DNA from: Desulfoferula sp040751985
GTDB taxonomy: Bacteria > Desulfobacterota > Desulfarculia > Desulfarculales > Desulfarculaceae
Assembly: GCA_040751985.1 (NCBI GenBank)
Contig: JBFMFU010000063.1
Coordinates: 1 to 64,000 of the forward strand
Direction: 5' to 3'
Length of the DNA: 64,000 nucleotides
In this document: in pieces, positions 32,944 to 41,844 of the stretch
Position numbering within the stretch: position 1 is the stretch's first letter
Layout of the letters: each line of letters begins with the position of its first letter
Position numbers and translations under genes: made by a program
The notes under the pieces: model-generated
What the model was told of the DNA's origin: nothing
Databases searched by the model: none
Seen by the model: only the letters and a program-made list of their open reading frames with translations

Positions 32944-33816
32944 CTACTCGTCTCCCCGTCGGAACAGGTTGAAGTAAAGTGCCGTGGCCGCCACCAGCAC
33001 CCCGAACATGATCACCGCCAGGGCCGAGCCCAGGCCGGCTTGATAGTACATGAAGGTGCGCATGTAGGCGTACACCGGCAGGGTGCGGATGTATTTCTCG
33101 GCCCCGCCGCCCTGGGTGAGCAGCCAGACCGTGTCGAACTTGGTGAACATCCAGATGCCCCGCAGCAGGATGACCACGAACAGCACGTTCCTGAGTTGAG
33201 GCAGGGTCACGTGGAAGAAGCGCCGCACCTGGCCGGCGCCGTCCACCTTGGCCGCCTCATACAAGACCGGCGGTATGGTCTGCAGCCGGGCCAAGACGCT
33301 CAGCACCACGAAAGGAAAGAACTCCCACACGCTGATCAACACCAGCGAGGTCATGATGTGGTCCTTGCCCATCCAGTTGACTGGCTCGCTGACGATGCCC
33401 ACGGCGAAAAGAACGTAGTTGATGAAGCCAAACTGATTGTTCAAAAGCCACTTCCAGAGGATGATGGCCACTACCGTGGGGATGATGTAGGGGAACAGCA
33501 CGATGCCGCGCGCGAAGTTGCGGCCCACGAAGGTCTGGCTCAGGACCAGGGCCGCAGCCACGCCCAGCACCACCTGCAGTACGATGGTGCTCACCGAGTA
33601 CACCGTGCCGTACCACAGGCTCATCCAGAAGTCGGAGTCATGCAGCAGATAAATGTAGTTGCTCAGGCCTATGAATTTTTGCTCGGGGAAAAACGAGTGC
33701 TTGCTGAAAAAGCTCAGGTATACGCCGTACAGAACCGGATACACCAAAAGGGCGCCGATCAGAAACACCCCCGGCAACACCAGGGAGTAGCCCGCTGTGC
33801 GCTCGCTTATCTTCAT
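32944..33816 (-). CDS. Sugar ABC transporter permease, MalF-like
   Basis: 290-residue inner-membrane protein with six hydrophobic segments (first at about 10-32) and EAA loop EAAKVDGAGQVRRFFHVTLPQL. Directly adjacent to the MalG-like gene. Belongs to the CUT1 group of carbohydrate importers. Confidence 0.93.
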   Translation of the reverse strand: MKISERTAGYSLVLPGVFLIGALLVYPVLYGVYLSFFSKHSFFPEQKFIGLSNYIYLLHDSDFWMSLWYGTVYSVSTIVLQVVLGVAAALVLSQTFVGRNFARGIVLFPYIIPTVVAIILWKWLLNNQFGFINYVLFAVGIVSEPVNWMGKDHIMTSLVLISVWEFFPFVVLSVLARLQTIPPVLYEAAKVDGAGQVRRFFHVTLPQLRNVLFVVILLRGIWMFTKFDTVWLLTQGGGAEKYIRTLPVYAYMRTFMYYQAGLGSALAVIMFGVLVAATALYFNLFRRGDE

Positions 33817-33902
33817 CCGTCTGTGCCCCGTGCCCGCGCCGGTTGAGCCATGCTATGGATCCCGGGAGGGCCCGCAGGCCCTCCCGGGTGTGCAACCAGC
33901 AA

Positions 33903-35261
33903 CTACTTGAGGTAGCCCTTCATCTTGAGCAGCTCTTCGGTCCGCTTCTGGGCCTTGGCCGCCGCCTTCTTCGGCGGCACGCCCTCCTTGGTCACCTCCA
34001 TGACCATGTCCTTGATGATGCCAGAGCCCAATATCTCCATGAGATAGGGCTTGGTGTTCATGTCCGACCAGTCGATGACCAGGGTCGGCTTGGCCAGGTC
34101 GTTCTCCAGGTAGTACTGCTGAACGTCCAGCCACCCCTCCCAGCGCTTGACCATGGGCGTGTTCAAATACGCCGGGTTCTTGCGCAGGGACTTGGTGATG
34201 GGGAAGAAGTGGATCGGCACCGACTGGATGTACTCCAGGTACTCCGGGTCCTTGTAGAAGAACTTCAGGAACTCGATGGCCTCCTTGGGGTGCTTGGAGC
34301 CCTTGAACAGCATCCAGGTCTCCTCGTCCACCTGGGCGGCCGGCTTTTTGCCGCTGGGGCCGTGGGGCTTGATCCACACATCGTAATGGTCGGTGTTGGC
34401 CCAGCCCTTGGGCGCGTACTGCTCGATCAGCGAGGCGCCGCGGCCGTAGCCCTGGAACATCATGGCCGCCTTGCCGCCGTACATGTTGGCGAAGGTCTCG
34501 CGGTAGCCGTGGCCCTCCCAGCCGGGTGGCATGTACTTGGTCAGATCCTTGAGGAACTCCAGGGCTTCGATCATCTGCTTTTTGGTGAACTGGGGATGGT
34601 TCTTGGCGTCGAAGAGCTTGCCGCCGTTGGCCGCGATCAGTTCGCCCATGAGGATGTTCAGGAACAGGTTGTCGCCGGGGATGGTCACGCCATAGATATC
34701 GATCTTGCCGTCGCCGTTGGTGTCCATGGTCAGAGCCTTGGCCGCCTTGAGCAGGTCAGCCCAGGTCTTGGGGTTCTGGAGGCCCTTTTTCTTGGCCAGG
34801 TCCTTGCGGTAGATCAACAGCGAGGTGCCGGCGGCGTGCACCAGACCATAGTAGTGCTTGCCGAACTTGCCCACCTTCTTGATCTGGTCCCAGAGGTTGT
34901 TCTCGCCGATGGCGGCCACCACGTCGTCCAAGGGCAGCAGCACCCCCTTGGCCTGCAGGGCGGCGCAGGTGATGGGCTGGCCGTGGCTCAGCTCCGGCGG
35001 GGAGCCCGCGGCCATGGAGGCCATGATCTTGCCTTCCAGGTCGCCCCAGGCCAGGGCCTCGGCCTTGACCTTGATGCCCGGATGCTTGGCCTCGAAGCGC
35101 TTGATGATGTTGGCTATGGCCGTGCGCGAGGCGGCGTTGGTCTCCGTGTGCCAGACATTGACCACCTTGGGTTCGGCCGCCAGGGCCGGTCCGGCCCAGG
35201 CCAGCAGCAGGGCCAAGGCCAGCCCCGCCGCCGCGAACACGCCTAACTTTTTCGCGATCAT
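33903..35261 (-). CDS. Carbohydrate ABC transporter substrate-binding protein
   Basis: 452-residue periplasmic receptor of the extracellular solute-binding family 1. Sec signal peptide about 1-29 (ending PALAAE), then VNVWHTETNAASRTAIANIIKRFE and GVTIPGDNLFLN segments typical of CUT1 sugar receptors. It precedes the two permease genes. The sugar or polyol bound is unknown. Confidence 0.92.
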   Translation of the reverse strand: MIAKKLGVFAAAGLALALLLAWAGPALAAEPKVVNVWHTETNAASRTAIANIIKRFEAKHPGIKVKAEALAWGDLEGKIMASMAAGSPPELSHGQPITCAALQAKGVLLPLDDVVAAIGENNLWDQIKKVGKFGKHYYGLVHAAGTSLLIYRKDLAKKKGLQNPKTWADLLKAAKALTMDTNGDGKIDIYGVTIPGDNLFLNILMGELIAANGGKLFDAKNHPQFTKKQMIEALEFLKDLTKYMPPGWEGHGYRETFANMYGGKAAMMFQGYGRGASLIEQYAPKGWANTDHYDVWIKPHGPSGKKPAAQVDEETWMLFKGSKHPKEAIEFLKFFYKDPEYLEYIQSVPIHFFPITKSLRKNPAYLNTPMVKRWEGWLDVQQYYLENDLAKPTLVIDWSDMNTKPYLMEILGSGIIKDMVMEVTKEGVPPKKAAAKAQKRTEELLKMKGYLK

Positions 35262-35380
35262 TTCCCTATGCCCTCCCTCTAGAGTAAGAGTGACTCAAGC
35301 TCCCCTGCGGCCAAGGGCCTCGGCCAGCGGTTGCCCCAAATGCTCACCTCCCTTCCCCGCGCACCCGGCGCACCCTTGGC

Positions 35381-37303
35381 TCATATCTGCAAAGCGGCCT
35401 CTTGGGCCTCTACCAGCGCCTCCATGATCCCCCGCGCCTGGCGGGCGTCGCCGATGACCGTGACCGGCAGGCCCAGACCGGCCGCGGCCTGGGCCAGGCG
35501 GTCGTCGGGCCGGGCGCCCAGGGCCAGCACCAGGGCGTCGAAGCCCTCTAGGCGCCGCTGGCCGGCGCTGTCCTCCACCAGGGCCCAACCCGGCCCCAGC
35601 TCCTTGAGCTTGGTGTTGGTCAAGAGGGTCACGCCCTTGTTCTGCAGGCGCAGGGTCAGGTAGTGCTTGAGGTGTCCCACCAGGTCCGCCGCCACCTCGG
35701 GCAGCATCTCCACCAGGGTCACCTGCCGGCCCAGTTCCGAGAGATAGTCGGCGGTCTCCGCGCCCACCCCGCCGCCGCCTACCACCAGCACCTTGGCCCC
35801 GATCTGCTCTACCGGGCCGGAGAGCACCTGGTCCACGCTCAGGGCGTTGCTGGCCTCCAGGCCCGGGATGGCTGGCTGGGCCGGCTGAGCGCCGGTGGCC
35901 AGGATCACCGCCTCGGGCTTGGCCGCGGCCAGCATCTCGGCGCTCACCTCCACCCCGCGGCGCACCTGCACCCCGGTCTCCTCCACCCGCCGGCGCAGGT
36001 AGGCCAGGAAGTCAGAGAACACCTCCTTGTGCGGCGGCATTGCCGCCAGGCGCATGCGCCCGCCCAGGTGGGCACTCTTGTCCAGTAGCGTCACCTGGTG
36101 CCCCCGGCGCGCAGCCACCTCCGCTGCCTTGAGTCCGCCGGGCCCGCCGCCCACCACCCACACCTTCTTGGAATGCGCGGCGTGGGTGACCCGCAGGCGA
36201 TCCTCGTTACCGGTCTCGGGGTTGACCGTGCAGCGCACCTGGCCCGCGCGCAGGGTCTTGATGCAGTTGTTGCAGGACACACAGGGGATGATGTCCTCCA
36301 GGCGGCCGGCGCGGGCCTTGTGGGGCAGGTTGGGGTCTGCCAGCAGGGCCCGGCCCATGGAGATCAGGTCCGCCTTGCCCTCGGCCAGGGCCTGCTGGGC
36401 CATCTGCGGCCGGCGGATGCGGCCCACGGCGATGACCGGGATGGACACCTCCTGCTTCACGGCCTGGGCCAGGGGCAGGAACACCCCCTCCTCCACGTAG
36501 TAGGGCGGATGGTTGAGATAGCCCGAAGCCGCGTTGCAGGCCGAGACGTGCAGGGCGTCGGCGCCCTCGGCCTCCAGGATGCGCGCGATGCGCCGGGTGT
36601 CGTCGATGACCAGGCCGCCGGGCACGTACTCATCGCCGCTCAGGCGGCAGAGCACCGGGAAGTCCGGGCCCACGGCCCGGCGCACGGCCCTGAGTACCTC
36701 CACCGGGAAGCGGGCCCGGTTCTCCAGGGAGCCGCCGTACTCGTCGCGGCGCTGGTTGGAAAACGGCGACAGGAAGGAGCAGAGCAGATAGCCGTGGGCC
36801 ATGTGCACCTCCACCCCGTCGGCCCCGGCGGCCTGGGCCCGGCCGGCGGCGGCGGCGAAGGCCTGCACCAGCTCGGCGATCTGGCTCGGGCTCAGCTCCT
36901 GGGGCACCTCGCTGCGGGTGGGGCAGGCAATGGGCGAGGGCCCCACGATGGGCCAACCGGTGATTGCCGAGGCGGTCTGGCGGCCAGCGTGGTTGATCTG
37001 CAGCACGATGGGCCGGCCCGCGGCGTGCACGGCCTGGATCAGGCGGCGGAAGGACTCGGTGTGCCGGTCGCTGCTCAGCATGAGCATGAAGGGGCTGGCC
37101 TTGCCCTGGTCCAGGATGCCGGTGTGCTCCACGGTGATATAGCCCACCCCGCCCCGAGCCCGGGCCAGGTAATAGGCGATCTGCTGGTCGGTGACCAGGC
37201 CTTCCTTGGTGGCGTAGTTGGTGGCCATGGGCGGCATTACGATGCGGCAGGAGGTCTTCAGGGACTTGATGGCGAAGGGACTGAACAGGTTGGATAAGGC
37301 CAC
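35381..37303 (-). CDS. NADH:flavin oxidoreductase, 2,4-dienoyl-CoA reductase/old yellow enzyme type
   Basis: 640-residue three-part flavoenzyme. Residues 1-370 form an FMN-binding TIM barrel (VMPPMATNYATKEGLVTDQ, QINHAGRQT, VHMAHGYLLCSFLSPFSNQRRDEYGGS). A cysteine motif CVSCNNCIKTLRAGQVRC ligates a [4Fe-4S] cluster. The C-terminal half has FAD and NAD(P) loops (VVGGGPGGLKAAEVAARRG and VVGGGGVGAETADYL). Such enzymes reduce activated C=C bonds of enoyl-CoA, enones or related compounds. First gene of the ABC operon; the link to the imported sugar is unclear. Confidence 0.9.
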   Translation of the reverse strand: MALSNLFSPFAIKSLKTSCRIVMPPMATNYATKEGLVTDQQIAYYLARARGGVGYITVEHTGILDQGKASPFMLMLSSDRHTESFRRLIQAVHAAGRPIVLQINHAGRQTASAITGWPIVGPSPIACPTRSEVPQELSPSQIAELVQAFAAAAGRAQAAGADGVEVHMAHGYLLCSFLSPFSNQRRDEYGGSLENRARFPVEVLRAVRRAVGPDFPVLCRLSGDEYVPGGLVIDDTRRIARILEAEGADALHVSACNAASGYLNHPPYYVEEGVFLPLAQAVKQEVSIPVIAVGRIRRPQMAQQALAEGKADLISMGRALLADPNLPHKARAGRLEDIIPCVSCNNCIKTLRAGQVRCTVNPETGNEDRLRVTHAAHSKKVWVVGGGPGGLKAAEVAARRGHQVTLLDKSAHLGGRMRLAAMPPHKEVFSDFLAYLRRRVEETGVQVRRGVEVSAEMLAAAKPEAVILATGAQPAQPAIPGLEASNALSVDQVLSGPVEQIGAKVLVVGGGGVGAETADYLSELGRQVTLVEMLPEVAADLVGHLKHYLTLRLQNKGVTLLTNTKLKELGPGWALVEDSAGQRRLEGFDALVLALGARPDDRLAQAAAGLGLPVTVIGDARQARGIMEALVEAQEAALQI

Positions 37304-37754
37304 TTTGCTCCCCTTGCTGGTCTGCGTCCCGGGCCAGCTAGGCGCAATTTATCTTTCATTGCGCCTAGTTATCAGGAAAAACCTGCGCCGGGCCGTCTCG
37401 GGTCCTATGAATAGAGGACGAATGGTCCGCTGGTCTGGCCAAGATTAAATAAAATGGCGGGCCTCAATGTCAAGGGGCTTTTGTGGGCGCCGGGTATAGC
37501 CACCTAAAAACACCTCCCGGACACCTCCATTAGTCTCGATACGTGCTGCCGGTCAGCATATCGGTTTTGGCGCGGCCTGGTCTCCGCCCTCCGGGCGCAA
37601 CACTCCAAACCTTGCGGCTCAGGCAGGAGCCCACTCGCAATTTTATCCCCTTCCCCACCTTCTTTTCTTCACTGCCCTGGCCCGATCCCTGAGAACCGCG
37701 AATCGGGTATAATCAACCTCACTGCCGGCCGGGCCAGAAGCGGAGAGCAGGCGC
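37304..37754. other. Divergent intergenic region between OYE operon and GntR gene
   Basis: About 450 bases. It holds the inverted repeat at 37338-37368 and presumably promoters in both directions. I see no additional gene, RNA or repeat. Confidence 0.4.
37338..37368. promoter_or_regulatory. 11-bp perfect inverted repeat upstream of the OYE/ABC operon
   Basis: CTAGGCGCAAT and ATTGCGCCTAG are separated by 9 bases (TTATCTTTC). There is no T-run, so this reads as a protein-binding site rather than a terminator. It lies 35-65 bases upstream of the OYE start, ideal for operon control, perhaps by the operon's FadR-type regulator. Confidence 0.6.
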
Positions 37755-38441
37755 TTGCGTTCCAAGAACAACCAGAAGAAACGGGTGCACACGGACTTTC
37801 CCCGGTTCGTGGAGGACCTGGAGAACCGCATCCTCACCGGCGGCTTCAAGCCCCGCGAGCACCTAGTGGAGGCCAAGCTCTCGCGCATGTTCGCGGTCAG
37901 CCGCTACTGGGTGCGCGACGCCTTCAAGATCCTGGAGGGCAAGGGCCTGGTGCGCATTATCCCTTACAAGGGGGTGGCGGTCGGCGAGCTGGAGGCCAAC
38001 GAACTGGAGGAGATCTTCGCGGTGCGGGTGCCCCTGGAGCAGTTGGCCTGGCGCCTGGCCGCCCAAAACGCCACGGCCAAGGACCTGGAGCGCCTGCAGC
38101 AGATCGCCCAGGACATCGAGCAGGCCCACGCCCAGTACAACATCCAGGCGGTGCTGGCCGCCGACAGCGAGTTCCACGACCGGGTGCTCAAGCTCTGCCG
38201 CAACCGGACCCTGCGCCGGGTCATCACCGACCTGCGCCGGCGCAGCCACATCGCCCGCTTCGCGGCGTGGTCCTCGCCCGAGGTGGTGCGCCAGGTGGTG
38301 GCCGAGCACCACCAGTTCGTGCAGGCCCTGGGCCAAAACGACGCCGCCCGCCTGGATGAGCTAACCAAGCAACACATCAACCACGCCCGGGAGTTCTATT
38401 TGTCCGAGCTGCGGGCCGAGGACGCGACCGCCGCGTCCTGA
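37755..38441 (+). CDS. GntR-family transcriptional regulator, FCD subfamily
   Basis: 228 residues from a TTG start behind GGAGAG. Winged helix (LENRILTGGFKPREHLVEAKLSRMFAVSRYWVRDAFKILE, read in parts) and FCD domain with DSEFHDRVLKL, HHQFVQAL and HINHAREF metal/ligand histidines. It is divergent from the ABC operon and immediately precedes the hydroxyacid dehydrogenase/KOR operon, whose promoter region contains two dyads, so it is the likely regulator of that pathway. Confidence 0.88.
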   Translation: MRSKNNQKKRVHTDFPRFVEDLENRILTGGFKPREHLVEAKLSRMFAVSRYWVRDAFKILEGKGLVRIIPYKGVAVGELEANELEEIFAVRVPLEQLAWRLAAQNATAKDLERLQQIAQDIEQAHAQYNIQAVLAADSEFHDRVLKLCRNRTLRRVITDLRRRSHIARFAAWSSPEVVRQVVAEHHQFVQALGQNDAARLDELTKQHINHAREFYLSELRAEDATAAS

Positions 38442-38474
38442 GCCCGCTCTCTGTCTCTCCTGCCGCGAATATCA

Positions 38475-38516
38475 TTGACAGGGGCCTGACGCTGAAGGTA
38501 ATAAATTGTTAACAAT
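38475..38516 (+). promoter_or_regulatory. Promoter with overlapping operator dyad before the hydroxyacid dehydrogenase gene
   Basis: TTGACA (38475-38480) is followed after 18 bases by TAATAA (38499-38504). Directly after the -10 is the perfect palindrome ATTGTTAACAAT (38505-38516), placed to block transcription when bound; the GntR/FCD regulator just upstream is the natural candidate. Confidence 0.55.
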
Positions 38517-38533
38517 CATAGCCACCACAAACC

Positions 38534-38545
38534 TTAACCGGTTAA
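38534..38545. promoter_or_regulatory. Second dyad TTAACCGGTTAA
   Basis: A perfect 12-base palindrome 18 bases downstream of the first dyad and 48 bases before the ATG at 38593. Shared half-site GTTAA suggests one regulator binding at two sites. Confidence 0.45.
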
Positions 38546-38592
38546 TAGCAAAGAAAATTTAAGACGCAGCTGGCAGCAGGGGAGGGACAGTG

Positions 38593-39552
38593 ATGGCGGT
38601 CAAGTTCAAGGTCCTGATGTACGAGCCCATGCACCGGCAGGGCACCAAGCTCTTAGAGAGCAGATGCGAACTGGTCTACGCCCAGTCCTTTGACGAGGCG
38701 CATCTAATCTCCCTGGCGGAGGACGTGGACGCCCTGGTCATCCGGGCCAACGGCGCGGTGACGGCGGCCCTCCTGGAGGCCGCGCCCCGGCTCAAGGTCA
38801 TCGGCCGCCACGGCGTGGGCCTGGACGGTATCGACCTGGCCGCGGCCAAGCAGCGCGGGGTCATGGTGGTCTACACCCCCACCGCCAACACCCAGAGCGT
38901 GGCCGAGCACTTCGTGGGCCTGGCCATCACCCTGGCCAAGAAGCTGCGCAGCGCGGACCAGGCCCTGCGCGCCGGCCGCTGGCAGGCCCGCTACGAGCTG
39001 ATCGGCAGCGAGCTGATGGGTAAGATCCTGGGCGTGCTGGGATTCGGCCGCATCGGCCAGCAGACGGCTCGCATCTGCCACCTGGGCTTCAACATGCCGG
39101 TAATCTACTATGACGTGGTGGCCGGCCCCCAGGCCGAGGCCGAGCTGGGCGCCCAGCGGGTGGAGATGGCCGAGGTGTTCAAGCAGGCGGACTTCATCTC
39201 CATCAACCTGCCCCTGCTGCCCGCCACCCAGGGCTGCATCAACGCGGCGATGCTGGCCCTGATGAAGCCCAGCGCCTTTTTGCTCAACATGGCCCGGGGG
39301 CCCATCTGGAACGAGGCGGACGTGTACCAGGCCCTGGCCGCAGGCCGGATCGCCGGTGTGGGCGCCGACGTGTACGCCCAGGAGCCGGCCTCGGCGGACA
39401 ACCCCCTGTTCAAGCTGGACAGCTTCGTGGGCAGCCCGCACATGTCGGCCCACACCGACGAGGCCATGATCAAGATGAGCCTGGTGGCACGTGACGTGCT
39501 GGCCGTGCTGGAGGGCAACAAGCCCCAGTTCCCGGTGCCGGGGTTCGCATAA
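38593..39552 (+). CDS. D-2-hydroxyacid dehydrogenase (phosphoglycerate dehydrogenase-like)
   Basis: 319-residue NAD-dependent dehydrogenase converting a 2-hydroxyacid to a 2-oxoacid or the reverse. NAD loop GVLGFGRIGQQTARI; catalytic Arg in LNMARGPIWNE, Glu in DVYAQEPA and His in GSPHMSAHT. No C-terminal ACT domain, so it is not standard serine-pathway SerA. The ATG at 38593 has GGAGGG seven bases upstream. As first gene of the KOR operon it probably makes the 2-oxoacid used by that enzyme. Confidence 0.88.
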   Translation: MAVKFKVLMYEPMHRQGTKLLESRCELVYAQSFDEAHLISLAEDVDALVIRANGAVTAALLEAAPRLKVIGRHGVGLDGIDLAAAKQRGVMVVYTPTANTQSVAEHFVGLAITLAKKLRSADQALRAGRWQARYELIGSELMGKILGVLGFGRIGQQTARICHLGFNMPVIYYDVVAGPQAEAELGAQRVEMAEVFKQADFISINLPLLPATQGCINAAMLALMKPSAFLLNMARGPIWNEADVYQALAAGRIAGVGADVYAQEPASADNPLFKLDSFVGSPHMSAHTDEAMIKMSLVARDVLAVLEGNKPQFPVPGFA

Positions 39553-39566
39553 CGCTGTAAGCAACC

Positions 39567-39591
39567 GCCCCGCCGAATGAGCCGGCGGGGC
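39567..39591 (+). repeat. GC-rich hairpin between dehydrogenase and KOR genes
   Basis: GCCCCGCC pairs with GGCGGGGC around a 9-base loop. No T-run follows, so it is more likely an mRNA-stability or processing element than a full terminator. Confidence 0.5.
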
Positions 39592-39614
39592 TGATAATCT
39601 CAGGGAGTCGATTC

Positions 39615-39848
39615 ATGGCCAAGGTAACTTTGTTCCCCCAGGCCTGCAAGGGCATGGAAGACTGCGGCATCTGCGCCACGGTCTGCCCCAAGGAGCTGTT
39701 CGTCTCCTCCGGGGAGATGAACGAGGCCGGCTACGTTCCCCCGCGGCTCACCGCGCCCCAGGAGTGCACTGGCTGCGAGAGCTGCATGCTCTCCTGCCCG
39801 GACATGGCCATCGTGGTGGTCAAGGAGAAAAGCGAGAAGGCGTCATGA
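39615..39848 (+). CDS. 2-oxoacid:acceptor oxidoreductase, 2x[4Fe-4S] ferredoxin (delta) subunit
   Basis: 77-residue ferredoxin with two CxxCxxxCP-type clusters: one from CKGMEDCGICATVCP and one from CTGCESCMLSCP. It transfers electrons from the catalytic KorAB subunits. Its stop overlaps the alpha-subunit ATG (ATGA). Confidence 0.9.
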   Translation: MAKVTLFPQACKGMEDCGICATVCPKELFVSSGEMNEAGYVPPRLTAPQECTGCESCMLSCPDMAIVVVKEKSEKAS

Positions 39849-41002
39849 AAGCCGCCGCCCGGCTCAAGCCCGGCACCCATTTCATAGAGGGCAACCTGGC
39901 CCTGGCCGAGGGCGCCATCGCCGCCGGCTGCCGCTTCATGGCCGGCTACCCCATCACCCCGGCCAGCGAGATACCCAACCGCCTCAGCCAGCTCCTGCCC
40001 ACGGTGGGGGGGGTGTTTTTGCAGACCGAGGACGAGATCGCGGCCGTTTGCTCGGCCATCGGCGCCTCCTGGGCCGGCCTCAAGGCCATGACCGCCACCT
40101 CGGGTCCGGGCATCAGCCTGATGCAGGAGAACATCGGCCTGGCCGCCTCCACCGAGACGCCGCTGGTGATCGTGGACGTGATGCGCTTCGGGCCCTCCAC
40201 CGGCGTGCCCTCGGTGGGCCTGGCCGGCGACGTGGTGCAGGTGGCCCGCGGCTCCCACGGCGACTACCAGATCATCGCCCTGTGCCCGGAGAGCCCCCAG
40301 GAGATGTACGACCACATGATCCGGGCCTTCAACCTGGCCGAGCGCTTCCGCTGCCCGGTGTTCGTGCTGCCCGACGGCTTCATCGGCCACATGCGCGAGC
40401 AGGTGGTCATCCCGCCGGACCAGGAGATCGAACTGGCCCAGCGCAAGATCGCCGCCAGCGGCACCACCCCCCTAGAGCGCCAGGACTTCCTGGACCCGGA
40501 GGTGGCGCCCATGCCGGTCTTCGGCCGGGGGCTGCAGGCCCACGTCACCAGCTCCTGCCACAACAGCCAAGGCATGCGCAACCTCACCGACCCCGAGGTG
40601 ATGCATACCTACGCCACCATGCCCATGCAGAAGATCCTGCGCAAGCGGGACCAGATCGTGGAGGTGGCCGCGGACTACGCGCCCGGCGACCTGGTGATCG
40701 TGGCCTATGGCACCGTGGCCCGCTCGGCCCGGGCCGCCGCCCAGACCGCCCGCGCTCAGGGCCTGGCCGTGGGCACCCTGTGCCTGAAGACCCTGTGGCC
40801 CTTCCCGGACCAGGAGGTGGCCGCCGCCGCCCAGCAGGCCCGGGCCGTGCTGGTGCTGGAGAACAACACCGGCCAGATGCTGCCCTACATCAAGGCCGAG
40901 GCCGCGACCCACTGCCCGGTGCAGTTCCTGGGCCCGCGGCTGCTGGGCCAGATTCAAGAGCCTGCCGCCGTGCTGGCGCGGGTCAAGGAGATGCTGTCAT
41001 GA
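39845..41002 (+). CDS. 2-oxoacid:acceptor oxidoreductase, alpha subunit
   Basis: 385 residues, KorA/VorB type, with GNLALAEGAIAAGCRFMAGYPITPASEI, the MTATSGPGISLMQENIG segment, and FRCPVFVLPDGFIGH. With the beta and gamma subunits and the ferredoxin it oxidatively decarboxylates a 2-oxoacid to an acyl-CoA, reducing ferredoxin. The ATG at 39845 overlaps the ferredoxin stop by four bases. Substrate (2-oxoglutarate, branched-chain or other) cannot be fixed from sequence. Confidence 0.9.
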   Translation: MKAAARLKPGTHFIEGNLALAEGAIAAGCRFMAGYPITPASEIPNRLSQLLPTVGGVFLQTEDEIAAVCSAIGASWAGLKAMTATSGPGISLMQENIGLAASTETPLVIVDVMRFGPSTGVPSVGLAGDVVQVARGSHGDYQIIALCPESPQEMYDHMIRAFNLAERFRCPVFVLPDGFIGHMREQVVIPPDQEIELAQRKIAASGTTPLERQDFLDPEVAPMPVFGRGLQAHVTSSCHNSQGMRNLTDPEVMHTYATMPMQKILRKRDQIVEVAADYAPGDLVIVAYGTVARSARAAAQTARAQGLAVGTLCLKTLWPFPDQEVAAAAQQARAVLVLENNTGQMLPYIKAEAATHCPVQFLGPRLLGQIQEPAAVLARVKEMLS

Positions 41003-41844
41003 GCCTGGCCGCCCACCCCCTGCGCAAGTACACCCGGCCCCACGTCAAGAAGACCACCACCTGCCCGGGCTGCGGCAACGGCGTGGTGGCCCAGGCCATC
41101 CTCTGGGCCATCGACGAGTTGAACCGAGAAGAGGGCCTGACCATGGACGACTTCGTGTTCGTCTCGGGCATCGGCTGCTCGGCCTGGATACCCAGCCCCC
41201 TGTTCGCCGCCGACACCCTGCACACCACTCACGGCCGGCCCATCGCCTTCGCCACCGGCGTCAAACTGGGCCTGCCCCAGCAGAAGGTGCTGGTGGCCTC
41301 GGGTGATGGCGACCTGGCGGCCATCGGCGGCAACCATTTGATCCATGCCGCCCGCCGCAACATCGACCTCACGGTAGTGATGGTCAACAACGGCATCTAC
41401 GGCATGACCGGCGGCCAGACCGCCCCCACCACGCCTCGGGGCCTGCACACCATCACCAGCCCCTACGGCACCATGGAGCCGGAGTTCAACGTGGCGGCCA
41501 TGGTGGCCGCCGCCGGCGCGCCCTACGTGGCCCGCTGGACCACCTACCACCCCCGCCAGCTCAAGCGGGCCATCAAGAAGGGCATCCAGAAACAGGGGTT
41601 CGCCTTCATCGAGGCCATCAGCCAGTGCCCGGTGCAGTACGGCCGCGTGAGCAAGCTGGGCCGGGCCACGGCCATCTTGGAGCACTTCAAGAACAGCAGC
41701 GTCAAGCTGGCCAAGGCCAAGGACATGAGCGAGGCGGAGCTGGCCGGCAAGATCACGGTGGGGGAGTTTTGCGACCGCCAGGCCCCGGAGCTGGCCAGCC
41801 AGTGGAGCGCCCTGCGCGATGCCCTGGGAAAGGAGCAAGGCTGA
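40999..41844 (+). CDS. 2-oxoacid:acceptor oxidoreductase, beta (TPP-binding) subunit
   Basis: 281 residues with CPGCGNGVV cluster/TPP region, SGIGCSAW, and the thiamine-diphosphate motif GDGDLAAIGGNHLIHAARRN ... VNNGIYGMTGGQ. ATG at 40999 overlaps the alpha stop by four bases. The signature TGGQTAPTTP is shared with 2-oxoglutarate and branched-chain types. Confidence 0.92.
   Translation: MSLAAHPLRKYTRPHVKKTTTCPGCGNGVVAQAILWAIDELNREEGLTMDDFVFVSGIGCSAWIPSPLFAADTLHTTHGRPIAFATGVKLGLPQQKVLVASGDGDLAAIGGNHLIHAARRNIDLTVVMVNNGIYGMTGGQTAPTTPRGLHTITSPYGTMEPEFNVAAMVAAAGAPYVARWTTYHPRQLKRAIKKGIQKQGFAFIEAISQCPVQYGRVSKLGRATAILEHFKNSSVKLAKAKDMSEAELAGKITVGEFCDRQAPELASQWSALRDALGKEQG

Noticed and set aside
39567..39591. 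Transcription terminator between hydroxyacid dehydrogenase and KOR genes
   Set aside because: The hairpin is strong but lacks a T-run, and the genes on both sides fit one pathway and direction.
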